A DNA stretch of 64,000 nucleotides, from positions 62,001 to 126,000 of the forward strand of contig JANFFA010000006.1 in the NCBI GenBank assembly GCA_030848925.1, written 5' to 3'. Shown in pieces: positions 8,622-18,212 of this stretch. The notes below the pieces were generated by a model that saw only the letters and a list, made by a program, of their open reading frames with translations, did not search any database and had not been told where the DNA came from. Source of the stretch: Rhodalgimonas zhirmunskyi. Lineage in GTDB: Bacteria; Pseudomonadota; Alphaproteobacteria; Rhodobacterales; Rhodobacteraceae. A program made the position numbers and the translations under genes. Position 1 is the stretch's first letter. Every line of letters starts with the position of its first letter.

Positions 8622-9074
8622 TTAGCCCTTGAAGGGGGCCATGCCAGCGCGGGCCAGTTCATCGGCGCGCTCGTTTTCGGGGTGGCCGGCGTGGCCTTTG
8701 ACCCATTCCCACGTCACATCGTGTTGCGCCTGCGCCTCGTCCAGACGTTGCCAGAGATCGACGTTTTTCACCGGCTTTTTGGCGGCGGTTTTCCAGCCGT
8801 TGCGCTTCCAGCCGTGAATCCAACCGGTGACGCCGTTTTTCACATAGGCCGAGTCGGTCACGATGGTGATGGCGCTGCGCCGCGAGAGCGCTTCGAGGGC
8901 GTTGATCGCGGCCAGAAGTTCCATCCGGTTGTTGGTGGTTTCGGCTTCGCCACCGGAAAGCTCGCGCTCTTTGACGATGGTGTCGCCTTCGGTCGCGCGC
9001 ATCAGAACGCCCCAGCCACCGGGGCCGGGATTGCCGCTGCAAGCACCATCGGTATAGGCGTGAAGTGCGGCCAT
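8622..9074 (-). CDS. rnhA: Ribonuclease HI
   Basis: RNase HI cleaves the RNA strand of RNA-DNA hybrids. The 150-residue protein has the family length and the four acidic catalytic positions: Asp in [12 protein letters not shown] near residue 8, Glu in [15 protein letters not shown] near 52, Asp in [11 protein letters not shown] near 74 and the Asp in [12 protein letters not shown] near 138. Its ATG overlaps the stop codon of the upstream methyltransferase by one base (TGATG), which indicates translational coupling in an operon with the DUF3429 and methyltransferase genes. Confidence 0.96.
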   Translation of the reverse strand: MAALHAYTDGACSGNPGPGGWGVLMRATEGDTIVKERELSGGEAETTNNRMELLAAINALEALSRRSAITIVTDSAYVKNGVTGWIHGWKRNGWKTAAKKPVKNVDLWQRLDEAQAQHDVTWEWVKGHAGHPENERADELARAGMAPFKG

Positions 9075-9673
9075 CAGGCAGCCCCCCGCGCCAAGATGAC
9101 GATATGCCGAGCCAGCGCCCCATCGAGGCCTTTGCCCTTGCCGAAGCGTGTTTTTTCCGGTGTGAATCCGGCCTTTTGCAGCAGCGAAGTCAACTCGTCC
9201 TCCTGATAGTAGGCGTAGAAGCGGCCAATCGCGTCCACCGCTTCGCCTTCGCCCATTTTGAGGCCGATATGCAAGAGCATCCCCGGCTTTCCCGCGCGTG
9301 CGATGCGCGCAAGATGGGCGGGAAAGTCGGCCTTACTGGCGTGCAGAAGGCTGAAGTTGGCCCAGACGCCATCGTAGAGGTTTTCCGCGTCGAGATCTTC
9401 GAACCGGGCCTGCCATGCGGTGACGCCGGGGCGGGGCGCCGCGCGGGCGATCATCTCGGCGCTGGCATCGACGGCATCGACCGAGAAGCCCCATTGGGCC
9501 AGCTTTTCGGCATAAAACCCCGGTCCGCAGCCCAGATCGAGCACATGCGCGCCCGGATCGAGGGCGGCGGCGAAGGCCTCAAGCTCGGGCAATTCGTAGA
9601 GCTTGGAGTTGGCCGCGTCATATTCGGCGGCGCGGGCGTCGTAGACGGCGATGGTGTGCTTGTCGGTGTTCAA
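9074..9673 (-). CDS. Class I SAM-dependent methyltransferase
   Basis: The 199-residue protein has the SAM-binding motif [18 protein letters not shown] at about residues 45-61 and an acidic motif [13 protein letters not shown]. The probable start is TTG at 9673, whose TTGA overlaps the TGA stop of the upstream DUF3429 gene; the extended frame upstream lies inside that gene and looks non-coding. The fold is that of Methyltransf_11/25-type small-molecule or RNA methylases. The substrate is unknown. Placement between DUF3429 and rnhA, with overlapping starts and stops on both sides, points to one transcript. Confidence 0.8.
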   Translation of the reverse strand: MNTDKHTIAVYDARAAEYDAANSKLYELPELEAFAAALDPGAHVLDLGCGPGFYAEKLAQWGFSVDAVDASAEMIARAAPRPGVTAWQARFEDLDAENLYDGVWANFSLLHASKADFPAHLARIARAGKPGMLLHIGLKMGEGEAVDAIGRFYAYYQEDELTSLLQKAGFTPEKTRFGKGKGLDGALARHIVILARGAA

Positions 9674-10134
9674 GGAAATTCGGCCCCCGTGAGCAGGCAA
9701 AGAATGACAATCAGGGTGAGTGGCACGCGGAGCGCCATCCACCAATCGGGCGCGAGGCCAGCCTTCCAATAGGCGCGATCCAGCGCGAGAAGCCCGGCGA
9801 AGCCAGCGATGAGAGCCCAGCTGGCGCGATCCACGCCGCCGCCCGTGGTGAAAAACACCCAAAGCGCTGGAAGGGTCGAGGCGGCATAGGCCCAGCGGGC
9901 GTGACGCCCGTCGGACTTGGCGGTAAAGCCCCAGAGCACGCCGGACATGAACGACAGGATGACCATGCCGTAGAAAAGCTGCACATAGGGGCCGACCATG
10001 CGCGGGCCAACGATGTCGCGCGCGCGGTCGCCGAGGTCAGGCGCGAGGGTTGTCAGCGCGCCCCAGACGAACGGCAAAAGCCCGGCCGCGCCGAGCCAGA
10101 GCGCGTGGCGCGGGATGGTGCGTGTGCGATCCAT
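9670..10134 (-). CDS. DUF3429 membrane protein
   Basis: This 154-residue protein has about five hydrophobic segments, beginning ALWLGAAGLLPFVWGALTTL, with GPYVQLFYGMVILSFMSGVLWG in the middle. That central segment is characteristic of the DUF3429 family. Function is unknown. It is the first gene of the DUF3429-methyltransferase-rnhA operon and lies 13 bases downstream of ispH, so it may also be transcribed with ispH. Confidence 0.8.
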   Translation of the reverse strand: MDRTRTIPRHALWLGAAGLLPFVWGALTTLAPDLGDRARDIVGPRMVGPYVQLFYGMVILSFMSGVLWGFTAKSDGRHARWAYAASTLPALWVFFTTGGGVDRASWALIAGFAGLLALDRAYWKAGLAPDWWMALRVPLTLIVILCLLTGAEFP

Positions 10135-10147
10135 GCCCGTGGCCCCC

Positions 10148-11098
10148 TCAGCCCGCCTGCCGCAGCACGCGCGGCACTTTGAACTCGACGTTTTCCTGTG
10201 CGGTTTCGACTTCTTCGACCGTCACGTCGTAGCGCTGTTTTAGCGCGTCGATCACTTCTTCGACCAGAAGCTCGGGGGCAGATGCGCCTGCGGTGACGCC
10301 GACCGAGCGCACGCCATCAAGCGCGCGCCAGTCGATATTTTCGGCGCGCTGCACCAATTGCGAATAGGGGCAGCCAGCGCGGCGCGCGACTTCGACCAGC
10401 CGGCGGGAGTTGGAGGAATTCGGCGCGCCGACGACAAGGATGGCGTCGGCCTTGCTACCGATGGCCTTTACCGCCTCTTGCCGGTTGGTGGTGGCGTAGC
10501 AGATGTCTTCCTTGTGGGGGCCTTGAATGGCGGGGAAGCGGGCCTTGAGGGCGGCGACGATTTCGATCGTGTCATCGACGCTGAGCGTTGTTTGGGTGAC
10601 GAAGGCCAGTTGTTCGGGATCGCGGACGCCGACCTTGGCCACATCGGCGGGGGTTTCGACCAACAGCACCTCGCCTTCAGGCAGTTGGCCCATGGTGCCG
10701 ATGGTTTCGGGGTGACCGGCGTGGCCGATCATGATGATCTGAAGCCCGGCCTGTGAGTGACGTTCGGCCTCGATATGGACCTTGGAGACCAGCGGGCAGG
10801 TGGCATCGACATAGACCATTTCGCGCCGCGCCGCTTCGGCCGGGACGGCCTTGGGCACGCCATGGGCCGAAAAGATCACCGGGCGATCACCGGGGCAATC
10901 GTCCAACTCTTCCACGAATACCGCGCCTTTGTCGCGCAGGTCATCGACGACGTATTTGTTGTGCACGATCTCGTGGCGCACATAGACGGGCGCGCCCCAC
11001 TTTTCGATCGCCATTTCGACAATCTTGATCGCGCGGTCGACACCGGCGCAGAACCCGCGCGGCGCGGCGAGGTAGAGCGTGAGGGGGGGCTTGGGCAT
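10148..11098 (-). CDS. ispH: 4-hydroxy-3-methylbut-2-enyl diphosphate reductase
   Basis: IspH is the iron-sulfur enzyme of the last step of the non-mevalonate isoprenoid pathway, giving IPP and DMAPP. The 316-residue protein has the three conserved cluster cysteines in [12 protein letters not shown] (near residue 14), [11 protein letters not shown] (near 98) and [14 protein letters not shown] (near 197). The start at 11098 is preceded by AGGAG at 8-base spacing; a longer frame upstream lacks a binding site. It is followed closely by the DUF3429 gene on the same strand. Confidence 0.96.
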   Translation of the reverse strand: MPKPPLTLYLAAPRGFCAGVDRAIKIVEMAIEKWGAPVYVRHEIVHNKYVVDDLRDKGAVFVEELDDCPGDRPVIFSAHGVPKAVPAEAARREMVYVDATCPLVSKVHIEAERHSQAGLQIIMIGHAGHPETIGTMGQLPEGEVLLVETPADVAKVGVRDPEQLAFVTQTTLSVDDTIEIVAALKARFPAIQGPHKEDICYATTNRQEAVKAIGSKADAILVVGAPNSSNSRRLVEVARRAGCPYSQLVQRAENIDWRALDGVRSVGVTAGASAPELLVEEVIDALKQRYDVTVEEVETAQENVEFKVPRVLRQAG

Positions 11099-11160
11099 TG
11101 CATGTCTCCTGTCGGGACCAGACCTAAGCGGCGAGGGCGTGCGCGTCCAGATCAGCGCGA

Positions 11161-11766
11161 TCAATTTTGCGGAGGAAAGAGCGCGCGAAGGCGGCGCAGA
11201 GCGGTTTCGGCGCGTTGGGCGATTTCATCCGGGGAGGGGGCGTCGACTGCGCCAGTGACGCGGCGGATCTGCATATCGCCGATCAGAAGGCCGAACCAGA
11301 CTTCGGCCATGTCGCCCGGATCGCCGCCCGAAAGGGTGCCTTCGGTCTGGGCCCTTGCCATCACGCGGGCGATCCACGGCCCCATGGTTTCGCGCCCGGA
11401 TTTGGCAAGTGCGCGGCCGAGTGCGCCGCTGGCATCCGCCGCCGCAGCACGATTGAGCGCCACGGCGCGCGGTCCCAAGAGCATGGTCAGAAGCGCTGGC
11501 CCGACCTGTTGCAAGGTCGATATCGCAGTGCTGCCCTGAGTGGCGTCTAGTGTGGCGCGCACCGATTCGGTGTTGCGCGTGATGAGCGCCTCGAAGAGGC
11601 CGAGCTTGTCGCCATACCATCGGTAAAGCGTTTCATTCGATGCCTTGGCCGCCTTGGCGACCGAAAGCATCGAGAGGCCGGAATAGCCCTTTTCTTCCAG
11701 CACCATATAGGCCGCATTTTCGATTTGTTCCGCACGCGCGGCGCGCTTTTCATCCCGCATCTTCAA
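11161..11766 (-). CDS. TetR/AcrR family transcriptional regulator
   Basis: This 201-residue regulator has the TetR N-terminal helix-turn-helix at about residues 12-58, with [19 protein letters not shown] and the recognition region [19 protein letters not shown]. The C-terminal domain resembles the TetR_C group found with DUF1772 or efflux-type neighbours. It is divergent from a DUF1772 membrane protein gene, and the 89-base space between them holds two matched palindromes. Repression of both genes is likely. The effector is unknown. Confidence 0.88.
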   Translation of the reverse strand: MKMRDEKRAARAEQIENAAYMVLEEKGYSGLSMLSVAKAAKASNETLYRWYGDKLGLFEALITRNTESVRATLDATQGSTAISTLQQVGPALLTMLLGPRAVALNRAAAADASGALGRALAKSGRETMGPWIARVMARAQTEGTLSGGDPGDMAEVWFGLLIGDMQIRRVTGAVDAPSPDEIAQRAETALRRLRALFPPQN

Positions 11767-11786
11767 ACTCCGGACTTGCCAAAGAA

Positions 11787-11832
11787 GCGTAATTATAGTT
11801 ACGGTTATGTCAATCCGTAACTCTAATTACGG
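11787..11832. promoter_or_regulatory. Two tandem TetR-type operators
   Basis: Two 18-bp imperfect palindromes with the shared pattern (C/G)CGTAA-N6-TTACGG lie at 11787-11804 and 11815-11832, centred 28 bases apart. They occupy the whole divergent promoter space between the TetR gene (start 11766) and the DUF1772 gene (start 11856), the usual place for a regulator that controls itself and the divergent gene. Confidence 0.7.
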
Positions 11833-11855
11833 AAATGAACCCACAGGAGAGATCC

Positions 11856-12383
11856 ATGACCCGCACCCCCACCGCCTTGTATGTTGCCGGCTTCACTTCG
11901 CTTGTGTTGAGCGGCGCGATCTTCGGATTTTTCTATGCGTGGATATGTTCGACGATGTGGGGGTTGGATGCCGCCGATCCGCGCGTTGCGATAACGGCGA
12001 TGCAGGCGATGAATGCCAGCGTGCGCAACATCGTCTTTGCACCCGCCTTCTTTGGGACCGGGCCGGTTTTGTTGGTGACGGCGGGGTTGGCGCTGGCCGC
12101 GTCGCATCGTCCGGCGGTGCTGGTGTTTGCGGCGGCGGGGCTGGTCTATGTGCTTGGCGGGACCGTGTTGACGATGGCGATCAACGTTCCGATGAACGAA
12201 GCGCTCGGCGCGACCCCTGTTCCCGACACGGCCGAGGCCGCGGCTTTGATCTGGGCCGACTATTCGCCCCGTTGGCAGGTCTGGAACACGATTCGCACCG
12301 TTGCGTCGGGCATTTCGCTGCTGCTCACGGGGGTGGGAGTGTTCCTGTTGGGACGGGGGACGCAGGACAACAGCGCAGCTTGA
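11856..12383 (+). CDS. DUF1772 membrane protein under TetR control
   Basis: The 175-residue protein has four hydrophobic segments (about residues 8-30, 58-80, 86-107 and 145-165) and the DUF1772 features INVPMNEAL and a C-terminal W-NT-R-S pattern (WNTIRTVASGIS). DUF1772 is related to anthrone oxygenase-like proteins, but its role in bacteria is unknown. AGGAGA precedes the ATG at 11856; an upstream in-frame ATG at 11835 lacks a binding site and lies beside the second operator. A bidirectional terminator follows. Confidence 0.82.
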   Translation: MTRTPTALYVAGFTSLVLSGAIFGFFYAWICSTMWGLDAADPRVAITAMQAMNASVRNIVFAPAFFGTGPVLLVTAGLALAASHRPAVLVFAAAGLVYVLGGTVLTMAINVPMNEALGATPVPDTAEAAALIWADYSPRWQVWNTIRTVASGISLLLTGVGVFLLGRGTQDNSAA

Positions 12384-12402
12384 TGAGCCGTTGAAGGGAG
12401 GT

Positions 12403-12480
12403 CATCCTGACAAGGTTTTCTGATATGAAAAGAGCCCCGTCATCCGGACAAGGTGTGCCGTGATATGAAAAGAGCCCCGT
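12403..12480. repeat. Direct duplication of a 38-40 bp unit
   Basis: Unit one (12403-12440) and unit two (12441-12480) both begin CATCC and both end with the identical 20 bases TGATATGAAAAGAGCCCCGT. The second copy of that end provides the left arm of the terminator at 12468-12503, so the first copy is a spare half-terminator. It lies between a plus-strand and a minus-strand gene that converge. Confidence 0.85.
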
Positions 12481-12503
12481 GGCGGAAGCTGGGGGGCGCT
12501 TTT
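12468..12503. terminator. Bidirectional intrinsic terminator
   Basis: AAAAGAGCCCC (12468-12478) pairs with GGGGCGCTTTT (12493-12503) with one mismatch. The A-run on one side and T-run on the other let it work on both strands, ending the DUF1772 gene from the left and the NYN-domain gene from the right. Confidence 0.75.
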
Positions 12504-12523
12504 CAGATCAGTTTTTCTTGCGG

Positions 12524-13105
12524 TCAATCTTCGGCGGCGACCCGGTCGCGCAGGACGTCACGTTCGCCTGTGTGCTCACGCGGCGGGCGACCGATCACGT
12601 CTTTCAGCTCGTCAAGCTCGATGAAATTATCGGCTTGGCGGCGCAGTTCGTCCGCGATCATTGGGGGTTGGCTGCGGATTGTGGAGACAACCGAGACCCG
12701 CACGCCTTGGCGTTGAAGCGATTCTACCAGAGGGCGAAAATCGCCATCACCAGAGAACAAGACGATATGATCGACACGCGGCGCGAGTTCCATCGCGTCT
12801 ACGGTCAATTCGATATCCATGTTGCCCTTGACCTTACGGCGGCCCTGGCTGTCGGTGTATTCCTTCGCCGGTTTCGTCACCATGGTGAAGCCGTTGTAGT
12901 GCAGCCAGTCGACCAAGGGACGGATCGGCGAATAGTCGTCGTTCTCAAGCAGCGCTGTATAGTAGAAGGCACGCAAAAGCTTGCCTCGGCGCATGAATTC
13001 ATGCCGCAGAAGCTTGTAGTCGATGTCAAAGCCGAGAGCTTTGGCCGCGGCATACAAATTCGAGCCATCGATGAACAGCGCCAGCCGTTCGTCTTTATAA
13101 AACAT
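12524..13105 (-). CDS. NYN domain (LabA-like) protein, probable RNase
   Basis: The 193-residue protein fits the LabA/DUF88 type of NYN domain, a PIN-like nuclease fold. Motifs are ALFIDGSNLYAAAKALG (Asp at about residue 14), KGNMDIELTVDAMEL with acidic residues in the middle, and VLFSGDGDFRPLVE near residue 120, giving the clustered aspartates that bind metal. The start at 13105 is supported by GGAAGGA 6 bases upstream; the frame extends further upstream, but that part overlaps folK on the other strand and looks non-coding. Substrate RNA is unknown. Confidence 0.85.
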   Translation of the reverse strand: MFYKDERLALFIDGSNLYAAAKALGFDIDYKLLRHEFMRRGKLLRAFYYTALLENDDYSPIRPLVDWLHYNGFTMVTKPAKEYTDSQGRRKVKGNMDIELTVDAMELAPRVDHIVLFSGDGDFRPLVESLQRQGVRVSVVSTIRSQPPMIADELRRQADNFIELDELKDVIGRPPREHTGERDVLRDRVAAED

Positions 13106-13240
13106 CAAATGTCCTTCCAGTTCGTCGCTTCTGGAGCCGTGAGTGTGAAATGGGCAGCGCGACGGTTCGAGCGAAATATGGCTATACCGAAGTTCTTTCA
13201 AGTCTATACAACCTGAGGAAAGCATAAGAGGGATGTAACT

Positions 13241-13807
13241 TTGGATCAAGTTGCCTTGATTGCGCTCGGCGCGAACCTTGATGGCGCTTCGGGCGGCCCT
13301 TCGGATACGCTGCGGGCGGCGCTGCGCGCGCTCGAGGAAACGCAGGGGTGCCGCATCACGGCGGTAAGCCGATTCTTTCAAAGCCCGGCTTATCCGCCAG
13401 GTGCCGGTCCTGACTATGTAAATGCGGTTGCCGCGCTTGAGTGCGGGGTGTCGAAAGAGGGGCTTTTGGCGCGGTTGCATGAGATCGAGGACAGCCATGG
13501 GCGCCACCGCAAGACGCGCTGGGGCGCGCGCACGCTTGATCTGGATTTGCTGGCATTCGGGCGGGTGGTGGCCCCGTCCGAGGTGACTTGGCGTCAATGG
13601 CGCGAACTTGACCGGGATCAGCAGCGTGTCCGAGCACCGGAAGAGTTGATCCTGCCGCACCCGCGGATCGAGGATCGGGCGTTTGTAATCGTGCCGCTGG
13701 TTGAGATCGCCCCGGACTGGCAGCACCCGGTGACAGGGCAAAGCGCACTGGAGATGTATCGCGCGTTGCCGCCCGGCGAGATCGAGGCGCTTGTGCCGCT
13801 TTCCTGA
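13241..13807 (+). CDS. folK: 2-amino-4-hydroxy-6-hydroxymethyldihydropteridine diphosphokinase
   Basis: FolK (HPPK) pyrophosphorylates the pterin in folate biosynthesis. The 188-residue product shows IALGANLDG at the N-terminus, VSRFFQSPAYPPG near residue 44 and the family signature KTRWGARTLDLDLLAFG at about 91-107, including the Mg2+-binding DLD. The start appears to be TTG at 13241, with GAGGG about 8 bases upstream; no in-frame ATG lies near. It is divergent from the NYN gene and precedes rpoZ. Confidence 0.93.
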   Translation: MDQVALIALGANLDGASGGPSDTLRAALRALEETQGCRITAVSRFFQSPAYPPGAGPDYVNAVAALECGVSKEGLLARLHEIEDSHGRHRKTRWGARTLDLDLLAFGRVVAPSEVTWRQWRELDRDQQRVRAPEELILPHPRIEDRAFVIVPLVEIAPDWQHPVTGQSALEMYRALPPGEIEALVPLS

Positions 13808-13968
13808 GCCGGTCTGAGTGGGCCGCAGCGGGAATGAGCGAGGGGTGCCGCATCCCGTTGCCGCATCACAAGGACGAGAGAGCGACAGGTTCGGGAATAT
13901 CCGCTTGTAAATCGTGATCGAAGCCACTAGGAAAGCGCTTTCTACCCCGTCTGATCAGGAGTGCCCGC

Positions 13969-14325
13969 ATGGCCCGCGTGACAGTTGAAGATTGCGTCGA
14001 CAAGGTTCCGAACCGTTTCGATCTGGTGATGCTCGCCGCACATCGTGCGCGGGAGATTTCCGCTGGTGGCGCGATCACCGTGGATCGTGACAACGACAAG
14101 AACCCGGTTGTTGCGCTGCGCGAAATCGCTGATGAGACCCAGTCTGCCGACGAGCTGAGGGAGCGCCTGATCGAGGCGAACCAGACGCAGATCGAAGTCG
14201 ACGAGCCGGAAGATGACGCCATGGCCCTGCTGATGGGTGCCGAGGTCGACAAGCCGGACGAAGACGACGTTTCGGAAGAGCAGCTGCTTCGCGCATTGAT
14301 GGAAGCTCAGGGGCAAGGTGGCTGA
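13969..14325 (+). CDS. rpoZ: DNA-directed RNA polymerase subunit omega
   Basis: Omega stabilises the beta' subunit during RNA polymerase assembly and in many bacteria is part of a ppGpp binding site. The 118-residue protein starts [30 protein letters not shown], matching the conserved omega fold, and has an acidic C-terminal tail. The next gene encodes the ppGpp synthetase/hydrolase and overlaps it by 8 bases if the GTG at 14318 is used, a typical alphaproteobacterial order. Confidence 0.96.
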   Translation: MARVTVEDCVDKVPNRFDLVMLAAHRAREISAGGAITVDRDNDKNPVVALREIADETQSADELRERLIEANQTQIEVDEPEDDAMALLMGAEVDKPDEDDVSEEQLLRALMEAQGQGG

Positions 14326-16489
14326 CGGTAAATCCATAGAGCCGGCCCCCGCAGGTCCGGAACTTATGATACCGGTCGACGATCTCGTCGATACGATCCT
14401 TGCCTATAACCCGCGCAGTGACGTTGCCCTCATCCGCGAGGCCTATGCCTTTGGCAAGGCCGCGCACGAGGGTCAATTTCGCCATTCCGGTGAGCCCTAT
14501 TTCTCGCATCCGATTGAAGTCGCGCTGATCCTTGCCAGTCAGGCGCTGGATGACAGCACGATTGTCACCGCACTTCTGCATGACACGATCGAGGATACGG
14601 GCGCCTCTTATGCCGAAGTGGAGGCGCGGTTTGGCCGTCAGGTGGCCGAACTGGTCGATGGTGTGACCAAGCTGACGAACCTGCAGCTTTCGTCCACCGA
14701 GACAAAACAGGCCGAGAATTTCCGCAAGCTTTTCATCGCGATGAGTCGCGACATGCGGGTGATCCTCGTCAAGCTTGCCGACCGGCTGCACAATATGCGC
14801 ACCATCAAGGCGATGCGCCCGGAAAAGCAGGGCCAGAAGGCCCGCGAGACGATGGATATCTATGCGCCTCTGGCGGGGCGCATGGGGATGCAGTGGATGC
14901 GCGAAGAGTTGGAGGACCTTGCTTTCAAGGTGCTCAACCCCGAGGGGCGCGCGTCGATCATGCGCCGCTTTATCACGCTGCAAAAAGAAACCGGCGACGT
15001 GATTCAGCAGATCACCTCGGATATGAAATACGAGTTGAAGCAGGCCGGCCTGAGCGCGCGGGTGCTTGGGCGGGCGAAAAAGCCCTATTCGATCTGGCGC
15101 AAGATGCAGGAGAAAGAGCTGTCTTTCTCGCGTCTGTCGGACATCTACGGGTTTCGCGTTCTGACCGAATCGGAAGAGGACTGCTATGCCGCGCTGGGTG
15201 TGATCCATCGCCGCTGGCGCGCCGTGCCGGGGCGGTTCAAGGATTACATCAGCCAGCCGAAATCCAACGGTTACCGCTCTATTCATACCACCGTTTCGGG
15301 GCGCAATGGCCGCCGGGTCGAGGTGCAGATTCGCACCTATCAGATGCACGAGGTCGCCGAGGCTGGTGTCGCGGCGCATTGGTCGTATCGCGATGGCGTT
15401 CGGGCCGAGAACCCGTTTGCCGTGGATCCGGCGCGTTGGCTGGCCAGCCTGTCGGATCAGTTCACCGCTGAAGAAGATCACGAGGACTTTCTCGAAGCGG
15501 TGAAGCTTGAGATGTATTCGGATCAGGTGTTTTGCTTCACGCCCAAGGGCGATGTTGTCAAACTGCCGCGCGGGGCGACGCCGATTGATTTTGCCTATGC
15601 GATCCACACCCGGATCGGCAGCGCCTGTGTCGGGGCCAAGGTCGATGCGATGCGGGTGCCGCTGTGGACGCGGCTAAAAAATGGGCAGTCGGTCGAGATC
15701 ATCACCGCCGAAGGACAGACCCCGCAGGCGACATGGCTGGATATTGCGACGACCGGCAAGGCACGTTCGGCGATTCGCCGTGCGTTGCGCGAAGTGGATC
15801 GCGAGCGCTACATCAAGCTGGGACGTGAGTTGGCGCGGGCCGCGTTTGAAAATGTCGGTAAGCGGGCAAGTGACAAGGCGCTGGAAACCGCGGCGCGTAA
15901 GCTGCGCCTTGAAAGCAGAAGTGAGCTGTTGGCGCAATTGGGCAGTGCCGAGTTGACCACGCAGGAGGTTGTGCGCGCGCTTTACCCCGATCTGGCTGCG
16001 GATGATTCCCATGAGATCAGTGCGGAACGGGCGGTGATCGGGCTTTCCAATGATCAGTCGCCAAACCGCGCGCCCTGTTGTCAGCCGTTGCCGGGCGAGC
16101 GTATCGTCGGCATTACCTATCGCGGCGAGGGCGTGGTGATCCATGCGATTGATTGCGATAACTTGCAGCTTTACGAGGACCAGCCGACGCGCTGGCTGGA
16201 TCTCTATTGGCAGCCCGGAAAGCATGCACCCGAGTATAACGTGACCCTCGAAGTGACCATTGGCAACGATGCCGGGGTGCTTGGGCGGATTTGCACCTTG
16301 ATCGGCGAGCAGAAGGCCAATATCTCGGATATGCAGTTTATTGACCGCAAACCGGACTTTTTCAAACTGCATATTGATGTCGATCTGAGTGACGCCGAAC
16401 ACCTGCACCGCGTTGTCGCGGTTCTTGAAGCGGAAAGCGATGTGGCGGAGGTCAGCCGTTATCGTGATCCTGCGCGGTTGGGGCGGTAA
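14318..16489 (+). CDS. rsh: Bifunctional (p)ppGpp synthetase/hydrolase (RelA/SpoT homologue)
   Basis: Rsh makes and degrades the alarmone (p)ppGpp. In order: an HD hydrolase domain with [17 protein letters not shown] (about residues 58-74) and the HD pair in [26 protein letters not shown]; a synthetase domain with [17 protein letters not shown], the Asp-containing DIYGFRV and [10 protein letters not shown]; a TGS domain ([24 protein letters not shown]); and a C-terminal ACT domain from about 645. Length (723 or 707) is normal. The start may be GTG 14318 or, as in many relatives, ATG 14366 (protein beginning [12 protein letters not shown]). It is probably co-transcribed with rpoZ. Confidence 0.95.
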   Translation: MADGKSIEPAPAGPELMIPVDDLVDTILAYNPRSDVALIREAYAFGKAAHEGQFRHSGEPYFSHPIEVALILASQALDDSTIVTALLHDTIEDTGASYAEVEARFGRQVAELVDGVTKLTNLQLSSTETKQAENFRKLFIAMSRDMRVILVKLADRLHNMRTIKAMRPEKQGQKARETMDIYAPLAGRMGMQWMREELEDLAFKVLNPEGRASIMRRFITLQKETGDVIQQITSDMKYELKQAGLSARVLGRAKKPYSIWRKMQEKELSFSRLSDIYGFRVLTESEEDCYAALGVIHRRWRAVPGRFKDYISQPKSNGYRSIHTTVSGRNGRRVEVQIRTYQMHEVAEAGVAAHWSYRDGVRAENPFAVDPARWLASLSDQFTAEEDHEDFLEAVKLEMYSDQVFCFTPKGDVVKLPRGATPIDFAYAIHTRIGSACVGAKVDAMRVPLWTRLKNGQSVEIITAEGQTPQATWLDIATTGKARSAIRRALREVDRERYIKLGRELARAAFENVGKRASDKALETAARKLRLESRSELLAQLGSAELTTQEVVRALYPDLAADDSHEISAERAVIGLSNDQSPNRAPCCQPLPGERIVGITYRGEGVVIHAIDCDNLQLYEDQPTRWLDLYWQPGKHAPEYNVTLEVTIGNDAGVLGRICTLIGEQKANISDMQFIDRKPDFFKLHIDVDLSDAEHLHRVVAVLEAESDVAEVSRYRDPARLGR

Positions 16490-16523
16490 CTCGGGCAGGG
16501 CTAGCTATTTTGGGGGGAGACCG

Positions 16524-17216
16524 TTGGTCTTCAAGCGACGCGACCGAAGACCCTTCTGGAAGATCGTTATCGAGTTCTTCTATCCGCGCGGTGGCTGGCT
16601 TCGCGCGGCGCTTTACGTCAAGCACCGGCTGAATCGCCTGCCGGACCCGCCGCACAAGATTTCACGCGGGATCTGGGCCGGGGTGTTTACAACCTTTACC
16701 CCGTTTTATGGTCTGCACTTCGTGGTGGCGGCGCTGATCGCGCGAATCATGCAGGGCAATATCCTTGCCGCTTTGCTGGCGACGTTTTTCGGAAATCCGC
16801 TGACTTATTTGCCGATCGGGATCGTCTCGCTCAAGACCGGGCACTGGATCTTGGGCTCGCGGTTCGATCATCACGAAGCCGAGCAATCGCTGGGCCGGAC
16901 GTTTGCGCGCGCAAGCGAGGATTTGTGGTTCAACCTGAGGGCCTGGTATGACGGTGCGCCCACCGATTGGACGCATCTTCACCGGTTTTATGATGACGTG
17001 TTCTTTCCCTACATGGTGGGCGGGATCATTCCCGGCGTCATCGTCGCGTCGATTGCCTATTACATCGCGCTGCCGTTGTTGCAGGCCTATCAGAAGCACC
17101 GGAAAAGCAAGTTGAAGGCCAAGCTTGAGGCGATCCGCGCACAGCGTCTGGACAAGGCCACGACCGTTCAGCTTGACGAGCGGCCAATGCCGAAAGAGGG
17201 ATCGGCGGGCAAGTGA
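16524..17216 (+). CDS. DUF2062 membrane protein
   Basis: The product has about 230 residues with a basic N-terminus (VFKRRDRRPFWKIV), then two hydrophobic hairpins: GIWAGVFTTFTPFYGLHFVVAALIA with GNPLTYLPIG, and near residues 160-185 VGGIIPGVIVASIAYYIALPL. GNPLT and the paired helices are typical of DUF2062. TTG at 16524 is chosen as start because GGGGGGA lies 6-12 bases upstream and the preceding frame lies inside rsh. The role is unknown; the gene sits between rsh and pdxJ. Confidence 0.82.
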   Translation: MVFKRRDRRPFWKIVIEFFYPRGGWLRAALYVKHRLNRLPDPPHKISRGIWAGVFTTFTPFYGLHFVVAALIARIMQGNILAALLATFFGNPLTYLPIGIVSLKTGHWILGSRFDHHEAEQSLGRTFARASEDLWFNLRAWYDGAPTDWTHLHRFYDDVFFPYMVGGIIPGVIVASIAYYIALPLLQAYQKHRKSKLKAKLEAIRAQRLDKATTVQLDERPMPKEGSAGK

Positions 17217-17277
17217 GGCAGTTGGTTCACCGCGCGTGAAAACGGTCACACGATTTTTGATCATATCCGCCGTTCAC

Positions 17278-17311
17278 CCTGTTCGGGAAACCCCCTAACC
17301 TGTGCGGGAAA
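17278..17311. repeat. Short direct repeat upstream of pdxJ
   Basis: CCTGTTCGGGAAA (17278-17290) recurs as CCTGTGCGGGAAA (17299-17311), a 21-base period, 19 bases before the pdxJ start. Two turns of helix apart, it could be a binding site for a protein on one face of the DNA, or chance. Confidence 0.35.
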
Positions 17312-17329
17312 AGCAGAGGGAATCACCAG

Positions 17330-18079
17330 ATGACAGCACCTGGCAAGCAGCGCCTTGGCGTGAACATCGACCACGTCGCCACCGTGCGCAACGCGCGCGG
17401 TTCAGCCTATCCTGACCCTTTGCGCGCCGCGCTTCTGGCCGAGAAGGCGGGTGCCGATGGCATCACCGCGCACCTGCGCGAAGACCGTCGCCATATTCGC
17501 GATGCCGATATCGATGCCTTGATGGGCGGGCTTTCCGTGCCGCTCAACTTCGAGATGGCGGCGACGGAAGAGATGCAGCAGATCGCATTGAGACACGTGC
17601 CCCACGCGGTTTGCATCGTGCCCGAGAAGCGCGAGGAACGGACCACGGAGGGCGGTCTTGAGGTCGCGCGTGAGGAAAACCGGTTGGCCGGGTTCATTGC
17701 GCCTCTGCGCGAGGCGGGTTGCCGTGTATCGCTGTTCATCGGGGCGGACGAGGATCAGGTGCGCGCCTCGGCGCGGATCGGGGCGCAGGTGATTGAGCTG
17801 CACACCGGCGCCTATTGCGACCTGCATTACGAGGGCCGCCTCGAAGAGCGCGACGCCGAGTTGGAGCGGCTGCGTGAGATGGCCGCCTTGGCGCATGACC
17901 TTGGGCTTGAAGTCCATGCCGGTCACGGCCTGACCTATGAGACGGTGGCCCCAATTGCGGCTTTCCCGCAGGTGATGGAGCTGAACATCGGGCATTTCCT
18001 GATCGGGGAGGCGATTTTCGCGGGTCTGCCCGGCGCCATCGCGGAAATGCGCCGAATGATGGACGCGGCACGCGGCTAA
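17330..18079 (+). CDS. pdxJ: Pyridoxine 5'-phosphate synthase
   Basis: PdxJ condenses 1-deoxyxylulose 5-phosphate with 1-amino-acetone 3-phosphate to pyridoxine 5'-phosphate in DXP-dependent vitamin B6 synthesis. The 249-residue TIM-barrel protein has the signatures GVNIDHVATVRNARG at the start, DGITAHLREDRRHI, CIVPEKREERTTEGGL and LEVHAGHGLTYETV. Length is normal. It has GAGGG upstream and stands between the DUF2062 gene and a small secreted-protein gene. Confidence 0.97.
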   Translation: MTAPGKQRLGVNIDHVATVRNARGSAYPDPLRAALLAEKAGADGITAHLREDRRHIRDADIDALMGGLSVPLNFEMAATEEMQQIALRHVPHAVCIVPEKREERTTEGGLEVAREENRLAGFIAPLREAGCRVSLFIGADEDQVRASARIGAQVIELHTGAYCDLHYEGRLEERDAELERLREMAALAHDLGLEVHAGHGLTYETVAPIAAFPQVMELNIGHFLIGEAIFAGLPGAIAEMRRMMDAARG

Positions 18080-18212
18080 GGCGGACTGTGGCTGACAGCG
18101 ACACTGTGCAGGCTTGATCGAGGGGTGAAACGGGCCGAAACTTGGCGCCGTGCGCGGTGGGTTGCCCATCGTGTGGCCTATATTTCGAACCGGATTTCAA
18201 AGGATTGGCCCA

